Source: an uncultured Pigmentiphaga sp.
Lineage (GTDB): Bacteria; Pseudomonadota; Gammaproteobacteria; Burkholderiales; Burkholderiaceae_B
Assembly (NCBI GenBank): GCA_937891425.1
Contig: CALAGD010000044.1
Coordinates: forward strand, 1-25,652
DNA length: 25,652 nt
Direction: 5' to 3'
Shown here: piece by piece, positions 21,060 to 25,652 of the stretch
Position numbering within the stretch: the first letter of the stretch is position 1
How the letters are laid out: every line of letters starts with the position of its first letter
Made by a program: the position numbers and the translations under genes
Notes under the pieces: model-generated
The model's input: the letters and a program-made list of their open reading frames with translations, nothing else
What the model was told of the DNA's origin: nothing
The model's database searches: none

Positions 21060-22313
21060 TCAATCCAGGGCACCCGCGCGCCTGAGTTCATCGATCTCGC
21101 CGCGACTCAAGCCCAACCAGTCGGACAGCACGGCCCCGGTGTGCTCACCGAGACGCGGTGCCGGCCCCAATGCAGGCTCCCGCCCGCTCCACCGGATTGG
21201 CAGGTTCGTGACCCGGCGATGAAACCCGCTGCCATCATCTACGCGGGGGAAAACGTGATCTGCCTGGGGTAGCGCGAGCACATCGTCGATCCTGTTCACA
21301 CGCGACACGCCGATGCCAAGGGGCTTGAGGAGCTGTTCAACGTCAGCACAATCGCGCTTGCGTGTCCATTCCTCCAGCACACTGTCAATGAAGTCAGCAG
21401 CCGCCAGGCGTCCATCCAGCGTGGCGAGCTTCTCGTCGGTGAGGCGCTCGTCGCCGATGTGTGTGACCAACGACTGCCACTGTGCGTCGGAACGGACCAC
21501 GATGGCACACCACGTGTCTTTCCCGAGGCAGGGGTAGACCCCCTGCGGAACCGCACTGGTGCACCGGTTGCCGCGACGCCCTACCGCTCGCGCGTTCATG
21601 GCAGCAGCCATGAGCAGCCCGCCAATCGTGCCAACACTGCATTCGAACTGGCTAACATCCAGTGCCATGCCCTTTCCGGTGTGCTGACGATGCCGGAGTG
21701 CCTCGACCACGGCAAATGCGCCGTGGATGCCGCCAATGTAGTCGTTCCAGGAGTTGGCGATCGATACCGGCGGATCCCCTTCGCGCCCCGTAACGAGCAT
21801 GAGGCCCGAGTGCGCCTGCAGGTTCATGTTCATGCTGGTCCAGTGGCGGCGGGGGCCGGTATGCCCATACCCCGACAGGCTCAGATACACCAACCGCGGA
21901 TTAGCTTCGCTCAGGTGCTCGTAGTCGAGGCCCAGCCGGGTCATGACCGACGCACTGAAGTTTTCGACCACGACGTCGGCCTCGCAGGCCAGCCGCCATG
22001 CAATTTCGCGACCCGCGTCATGCTTGAGGTTGAGCGTGATGGCCTGCTTGCCGCGATTGGTGTTCAGATACAGCGGCTGGCGGTCCTGTCGGCCCGGCGC
22101 CGCTTCGTCCGGCCGCAGGGCGGCTGTCATGTCGGGCCGGCTACCGGTCTCGACCTTGACCACTTCGGCCCCGAGGTCCGCCAGCAGGCGCGTGCAGTAA
22201 GGCCCTGCCAGAATATGACTGAAGTCGAGGACACGAATGCCTGCAAGCGGCCCGCCACTACCGGAATGTGCCGCCCCGGCAGACTCCGGTCGTGCTTGAT
22301 TGATTTGCTGCAT
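21060..22313 (-). CDS. Family III CoA-transferase (CaiB/BaiF), intact
   Basis: This 417-residue enzyme moves CoA from a donor thioester (commonly succinyl-CoA) to a carboxylic acid. The N-terminal signature PLAGIRVLDFSHILAGPYCTRLLADLGAEVVKVE is present. The catalytic Asp is in SWNDYIGGIHGAFAVVEALRHRQHTGKG (about Asp191). NRGKQAITLNLKHDAGREIAWRLACEADVVVENFSASVMTRLGL is the usual nucleotide-binding half. The C-terminus closes with GPAPRLGEHTGAVLSDWLGLSRGEIDELRRAGALD. It follows the oxygenase beta gene after 3 nt, so it is translated from the same mRNA. It likely activates the acid that the oxygenase uses or makes. Confidence 0.92.
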   Translation of the reverse strand: MQQINQARPESAGAAHSGSGGPLAGIRVLDFSHILAGPYCTRLLADLGAEVVKVETGSRPDMTAALRPDEAAPGRQDRQPLYLNTNRGKQAITLNLKHDAGREIAWRLACEADVVVENFSASVMTRLGLDYEHLSEANPRLVYLSLSGYGHTGPRRHWTSMNMNLQAHSGLMLVTGREGDPPVSIANSWNDYIGGIHGAFAVVEALRHRQHTGKGMALDVSQFECSVGTIGGLLMAAAMNARAVGRRGNRCTSAVPQGVYPCLGKDTWCAIVVRSDAQWQSLVTHIGDERLTDEKLATLDGRLAAADFIDSVLEEWTRKRDCADVEQLLKPLGIGVSRVNRIDDVLALPQADHVFPRVDDGSGFHRRVTNLPIRWSGREPALGPAPRLGEHTGAVLSDWLGLSRGEIDELRRAGALD

Positions 22314-22316
22314 GGT

Positions 22317-22850
22317 TCAGATCAGGTAGAAAAGATCCGAGTCGTGAATGACACGTTGCGGCAGCAGGATTATCCTGCGCACAAGCTTGAAACTTCCCTT
22401 CTCCCGTCTGAGACGATCTTCCCGCCACCCGACCAGGATCACCTGTTCAAGTTCGCGCCTGTTCCTGCACACAACGAAGTTCGAGCAGGTGTCGAATTCG
22501 TCCTCGTCCTCCTCCGCATGGAACGCCTCGATGTTGGTAATCACGTGACGCATGCGTGGCTCGGGGTTCGTGCGCCGCGAAAGATGTGTCTCGAGCTGCC
22601 GGATACGCTGATCGAGATCGTGGTAGTCGTCGTCGTATATGGCAGGCAAAAACTTCGTCTGGGGCCTGGGGTCGGCACGGTATCGGTCTTCTACGATGGG
22701 CAACCAGTAATGAACGTCCGGAGCGACCATGGAATCGATCCATGCCCGGTAATTTCCGGTACTGAACAGTCTGGCTTCCTTGTAATAGAACTTGCTGATC
22801 TCGTGATAGACCTCCAGATCAACTTCCTGGGCAACTTCCAGGTGCGACAT
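22317..22850 (-). CDS. Ring-hydroxylating oxygenase small (beta) subunit
   Basis: This 177-residue protein belongs to the aromatic-ring-hydroxylating dioxygenase beta family (NTF2-like fold). It forms alpha3-beta3 hexamers with the alpha subunit and has a structural role. Typical strings are EVYHEISKFYYKEARLFSTGNYRAWIDSMVAPDVHYWLPI, RIRQLETHLSRRTNPEPRMRHVITNIEA, FDTCSNFVVCRNRRE and the C-terminal RRIILLPQRVIHDSDLFYLI. A strong AAGGAGG box precedes the ATG at 22850. The annotated alpha frame runs about 160 nt into this gene, which is unusual. Confidence 0.93.
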   Translation of the reverse strand: MSHLEVAQEVDLEVYHEISKFYYKEARLFSTGNYRAWIDSMVAPDVHYWLPIVEDRYRADPRPQTKFLPAIYDDDYHDLDQRIRQLETHLSRRTNPEPRMRHVITNIEAFHAEEDEDEFDTCSNFVVCRNRRELEQVILVGWREDRLRREKGSFKLVRRIILLPQRVIHDSDLFYLI

Positions 22851-24199
22851 GTCCCCCTCCTTGTACTAGGCCTCAACATGTATGTCTCACCAAATGCCTG
22901 GCAGCGGATGTCGGCAACACGGGCGCCGACGTTCTCCTCATCGCGCCAGGTATCCGCCATCCACCGGCAATTGCGCACGCCGACTTCCGAGACGATGTGC
23001 TTGCTCACTCGCCCCGGGAAGGTATCGTCGACACCATCCTTTTCGATTCCCAGGTTTGCATCCATGAGCGCATGGCGCGTCACGTAGCCCTGGTTCACTT
23101 CGGTAACCGACTGGAAGTTGTCAGCATCGTCGGATTCAAACGTACCCGCAGTACCGAAACCGCGCATGACGTCCTTCTGGATCTTGAGCTTGAGCTCGTC
23201 GGGCATGTCCTTCTCGGCCATCGCCCATGTCCATACTTCGGTACGGTGCGGCCCACGCGGCATCCAGACTTTCCACACGTTCGTGCCGTGCAAGAACGAG
23301 CAATTGGGAAAAATCGTGGTTGCCATGTGCGACGCGTAAATGCGCGCCTTGGGTTCGCCCAGCAGGGCCTGTACTTCGGGCCGTTTGGAGCTCAGGAACT
23401 GGTAGTAGTCGGGACCGCGATGCAGGCCGACAGCGGCCTCCCAGATGATGCCCACACCATGTCCATAACCGGCGGCAATCACGATACCGCCTTCTTCGGG
23501 CAGCCTGGCGTTACCGGCTATGGCCGACATGGGCCCGCCTATGACCTTCAACGCCGGCTGGTGGGTCCAGCCCACATGGTAACCATCGACGAAATTCTCA
23601 CTGTGAACCTTCCAGTTGCAGTTGATGATGGACCGCACCGGGGGCCCGAGCAGTTCGACGCCGGCGCGCGCCGTAAAGGCGTCCATGTACCAGGCAACAT
23701 CGCCGAGGTACTCGCGCAGCGACGGCGCATTGTGATCGAAGTTTCCAAAAATGAACCCGGCGAATGTCTCGACCCTTGGCACCGGCTGAAGCGCCAGCTG
23801 GCCGCGCTGGCCGTCGAGGACGCTTCCATATACCGAGCGCTCGGACGGTACACTGAGCAGAGAGCCGTCGATGCCGAAGGTCCACCCATGGTAGGGACAT
23901 ACGAAGGCCCGGGTATGGCCCGATTCCGCATGACAGACGCGTGCGCCCCGATGCGTACAGCTGTTGATGAAGGCCCGAATCTGGTTATTCTGGTCGCGCG
24001 TCACGATGGCGCTGTCTTCCCCCATGTAGGTACAGAAGAAATCACCGGGATTCGGGATAAGGGATTCATGCGCAAGAAACAGCCAGCAACGAGAGAAAAT
24101 CCGTTCCTGCTCAAGTGCGTAGATTTCCTCGTCCCAGTGGATCTGCCGTTTCTGCTTGTTGCGCTCTACATCGATCAGACTACGCTCATTTGCTCGCAT
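22691..24199 (-). CDS. Ring-hydroxylating oxygenase large (alpha) subunit, odd C-terminus
   Basis: This is the catalytic subunit of a Rieske non-haem iron oxygenase that adds O2 to an aromatic ring. The Rieske cluster ligands are Cys81-His83 and Cys101-His104 (CTHRGARVCH...CPYHGWTF). The mononuclear iron site is Asp205-His208-His213 (ENFVDGYHVGWTH), with the third ligand in FESDDADN (about 357-358). Start: the ATG at 24199 with GGAGGAGA upstream. The frame gives 502 residues, but the last 53 or so are simply the beta gene read in another frame, and family members end near 430-460. The true end is probably just before 22851; a frameshift after about residue 410 is likely. Reductase and ferredoxin genes are not in the window. 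Confidence 0.9.
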   Translation of the reverse strand: MRANERSLIDVERNKQKRQIHWDEEIYALEQERIFSRCWLFLAHESLIPNPGDFFCTYMGEDSAIVTRDQNNQIRAFINSCTHRGARVCHAESGHTRAFVCPYHGWTFGIDGSLLSVPSERSVYGSVLDGQRGQLALQPVPRVETFAGFIFGNFDHNAPSLREYLGDVAWYMDAFTARAGVELLGPPVRSIINCNWKVHSENFVDGYHVGWTHQPALKVIGGPMSAIAGNARLPEEGGIVIAAGYGHGVGIIWEAAVGLHRGPDYYQFLSSKRPEVQALLGEPKARIYASHMATTIFPNCSFLHGTNVWKVWMPRGPHRTEVWTWAMAEKDMPDELKLKIQKDVMRGFGTAGTFESDDADNFQSVTEVNQGYVTRHALMDANLGIEKDGVDDTFPGRVSKHIVSEVGVRNCRWMADTWRDEENVGARVADIRCQAFGETYMLRPSTRRGTCRTWKLPRKLIWRSITRSASSITRKPDCSVPEITGHGSIPWSLRTFITGCPS

Positions 24200-24410
24200 G
24201 TCCGTCTCCTCCATGGATGCAATCGTGTCCGACAATCAAGTCGTGGCCAAGTGTTTGTGGATTGATGATCTGGCCGATGACGAGAATCTTAATGACCCAT
24301 CAGCAAACGAGGTAATCCGAATTCCAGTCGAGGTATAAGATACGTTTATCGCGCACCCTCGCGCATGACGGCCCCGGGCGGGGGAAGGTGGTCCCGGGCC
24401 AGCGTCCTGC

Positions 24411-25595
24411 ATGCAGTCTTCGGAAGCTATCGTGACGTCTTCAAGATGGAAACTCGGTTGCGGCATCGGCGCGGTGCTCCTCCTGGCTGGCTGGGCCGCA
24501 TTTCATGCCTGGTACGGGCAGGAGGTACCGGCCTGGGAGGTCACCGAGCAGCCACTGGTGCAAAGCGTCGTGGCCACCGGCCGCGTCTATACCCCATCGC
24601 GTGTGCGCATCGGCACTGAGCTGACCGGCATCGTCAAGAGCCGCGTCGTCAAGGAGGGCGACTCCGTCAGCATCGGACAGACACTGCTTGAGCTTGACGA
24701 CGGCGTCCATGTCGCGCGCGTGCGCGAAGCCGAAGCAGCACTGCAACGCCTGGTGGACACCGAGAGGCCACAGGCCGCTGCTGCCCTGCAGCAGGCCGAG
24801 GAGCAACTGGCCCAGGCCCGCCGCGAAGCCACGCGCCGGCGCGGGCTGGTCGCTGCGCGCGCAATCGCACGGGAAGACCTTGAACAGGCCGAACAGGCCG
24901 TGCTGGTGGCGCAGATCTCGGTGGAACAGGCGCGGCTGCGCGTCGCTTCGCTCGCCCCAGGGCAATCCGAGGAGGCCATCGCACGCGAACGCCTCGCAGC
25001 AGCCCGCGCAGATCTCGACAAGACCGTCATCCGGTCGCCCATACACGGCCGGGTTCTTGCGCGATCCGTGGAGCCGGGCGATGTCGTGCGGCCAGGCGAC
25101 GTACTGCTCGAGATTGCCCGCATCGACGACATCGAGATCCAGATTCCGCTCGACGAGATAAATCTTGGATTCGTTGCCCTCGGCCAGCATGCCGTCTGCA
25201 TTGCCGAAGCCTTTCCCGACCGCCCCTTTCCGGCGCGCGTCACGTTCATCGCACCAGGCGTGGATCCACAGCGTGGCACCGTCGACGTTCGCCTCACCCC
25301 GCTCGAAGCCGTCGACTTCCTCGTGCCTGACATGACTGTCTCGGCGTCCATCGAAACCGCGCGCCGGGAACACGCGCTGGTCATACCCGACGATGCGCTC
25401 ATCCGGACGGGTGCTTCAGGAACTCATGTTCTGCTCGTCCGCGACGGCAAGGCTGAGCTACAGGCTGTGAAACTCGGGCTGCGTGGAACCGCCCGGTCCG
25501 AGGTCGTCGATGGGCTGCGCGCTGGCGACTGGGTATTGCGCGACACGACGGTCGAACCTGGCACGCGCGTGAGACCCGTGACACAACCCGATTAG
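24411..25595 (+). CDS. Periplasmic adaptor (HlyD/MacA-type membrane fusion protein)
   Basis: This 394-residue adaptor bridges an inner-membrane ABC transporter to an outer-membrane channel, or loads its substrate. One N-terminal membrane helix (LGCGIGAVLLLAGWAAFHAW) is followed by a barrel-sandwich half GTELTGIVKSRVVKEGDSVSIGQTLLELDD. A long alanine/glutamate-rich coiled-coil hairpin comes next (about 100-200), then the second half VIRSPIHGRVLARSVEPGDVVRPGDVLLEIARIDDI. Beta-barrel and membrane-proximal domains complete it. The ATG at 24411 has no good ribosome-binding site; a GTG at 24432 with CGGAAG upstream is an equally good start. The next gene begins 10 nt later, so they are co-transcribed, divergent from the oxygenase operon. 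Confidence 0.88.
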   Translation: MQSSEAIVTSSRWKLGCGIGAVLLLAGWAAFHAWYGQEVPAWEVTEQPLVQSVVATGRVYTPSRVRIGTELTGIVKSRVVKEGDSVSIGQTLLELDDGVHVARVREAEAALQRLVDTERPQAAAALQQAEEQLAQARREATRRRGLVAARAIAREDLEQAEQAVLVAQISVEQARLRVASLAPGQSEEAIARERLAAARADLDKTVIRSPIHGRVLARSVEPGDVVRPGDVLLEIARIDDIEIQIPLDEINLGFVALGQHAVCIAEAFPDRPFPARVTFIAPGVDPQRGTVDVRLTPLEAVDFLVPDMTVSASIETARREHALVIPDDALIRTGASGTHVLLVRDGKAELQAVKLGLRGTARSEVVDGLRAGDWVLRDTTVEPGTRVRPVTQPD

Positions 25596-25605
25596 CTGGC
25601 CAGAC

Positions 25606-25652
25606 ATGTGGACTGAATCCACCATTGCCGTGCGCTTCCTGCAGCAGCAGCG
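25606..25652 (+). CDS. ABC permease (FtsX/MacB-like), 5' fragment
   Basis: Only 15 codons and part of a 16th are inside the window: MWTESTIAVRFLQQQ. The pattern (a short amphipathic start with ALRFL-like spacing) fits FtsX-type permeases that follow MacA/HlyD adaptors. The position 10 nt after the adaptor stop supports this. Too little is visible for certainty. Confidence 0.5.
   Translation, partial: MWTESTIAVRFLQQQ

Noticed and set aside
1..25652. CRISPR array, rRNA gene, insertion sequence, phage integrase or replication origin
   Set aside because: I found no regularly spaced repeats, no rRNA sequence, no transposase or intact integrase motif and no origin-like cluster of DnaA boxes.

Overview
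The window looks like the chromosome of a betaproteobacterium of the order Burkholderiales, most like the Bordetella/Achromobacter (Alcaligenaceae) group. I base this on the thrS-infC-rpmI-rplT-pheS-pheT order, the character of the ThrS and IF3 proteins and the high GC content. No database search was possible, so the taxon is an inference.

Layout. (1) 1-6412, minus strand: the translation cluster thrS, infC, rpmI, rplT, pheS and pheT (pheT runs off the left edge). infC has no ATG and most likely starts at an ATC. The rpmI leader is long and structured, and a strong minus-strand terminator stands alone about 70 nt upstream of thrS. (2) 6413-9724: a 70-residue unknown protein, a Bcr/CflA-type MFS exporter, and a yciE-like (DUF892) gene broken by a 2-nt loss in a CG repeat. 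(3) 9725-15797, minus strand: one tightly packed unit coding for an opine-type dehydrogenase, a 3-hydroxyacyl-CoA dehydrogenase family protein, a taurine/sulfonate/nitrate-type ABC importer (binding protein, ATPase, two permeases) and a MarR regulator. Three of the junctions in the importer/regulator part, and the one between the two dehydrogenases, are 4-nt ATGA overlaps. The upstream region carries a perfect 14-bp palindrome and two related inverted-repeat boxes. This is the best candidate for an undescribed pathway: import and NAD-dependent oxidation of an unknown, perhaps opine-like, compound. (4) 16258-17450: an Ogt-type DNA repair methyltransferase and a small lipoprotein with a good terminator. 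(5) 17471-19129: a tRNA-Leu(CAA) gene flanked by an amidase that has lost its N-terminal half and a thiolase that has lost its C-terminal three quarters. This looks like a recombination junction. (6) 19126-24199, minus strand: a catabolic operon with a two-subunit Rieske ring-hydroxylating oxygenase, two family III CoA-transferases, two MaoC/FAS1-like dehydratase subunits and the thiolase stub. Its distal half is decaying, with a frameshift plus internal deletion in one CoA-transferase, a frameshift in one dehydratase, and the truncated thiolase. (7) 24411-25652, plus strand: a periplasmic adaptor (HlyD/MacA type) and the first codons of an FtsX-type permease, divergent from the oxygenase.

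How the parts fit: regions 3 and 6 are accessory catabolic modules placed among housekeeping genes. The region 6 gene set (ring hydroxylation, CoA activation, hydration by a two-subunit hotdog dehydratase, thiolytic or retro-aldol cleavage) suggests degradation of an aromatic or alicyclic acid through CoA thioesters. The damage suggests that the pathway no longer works as a whole in this strain.
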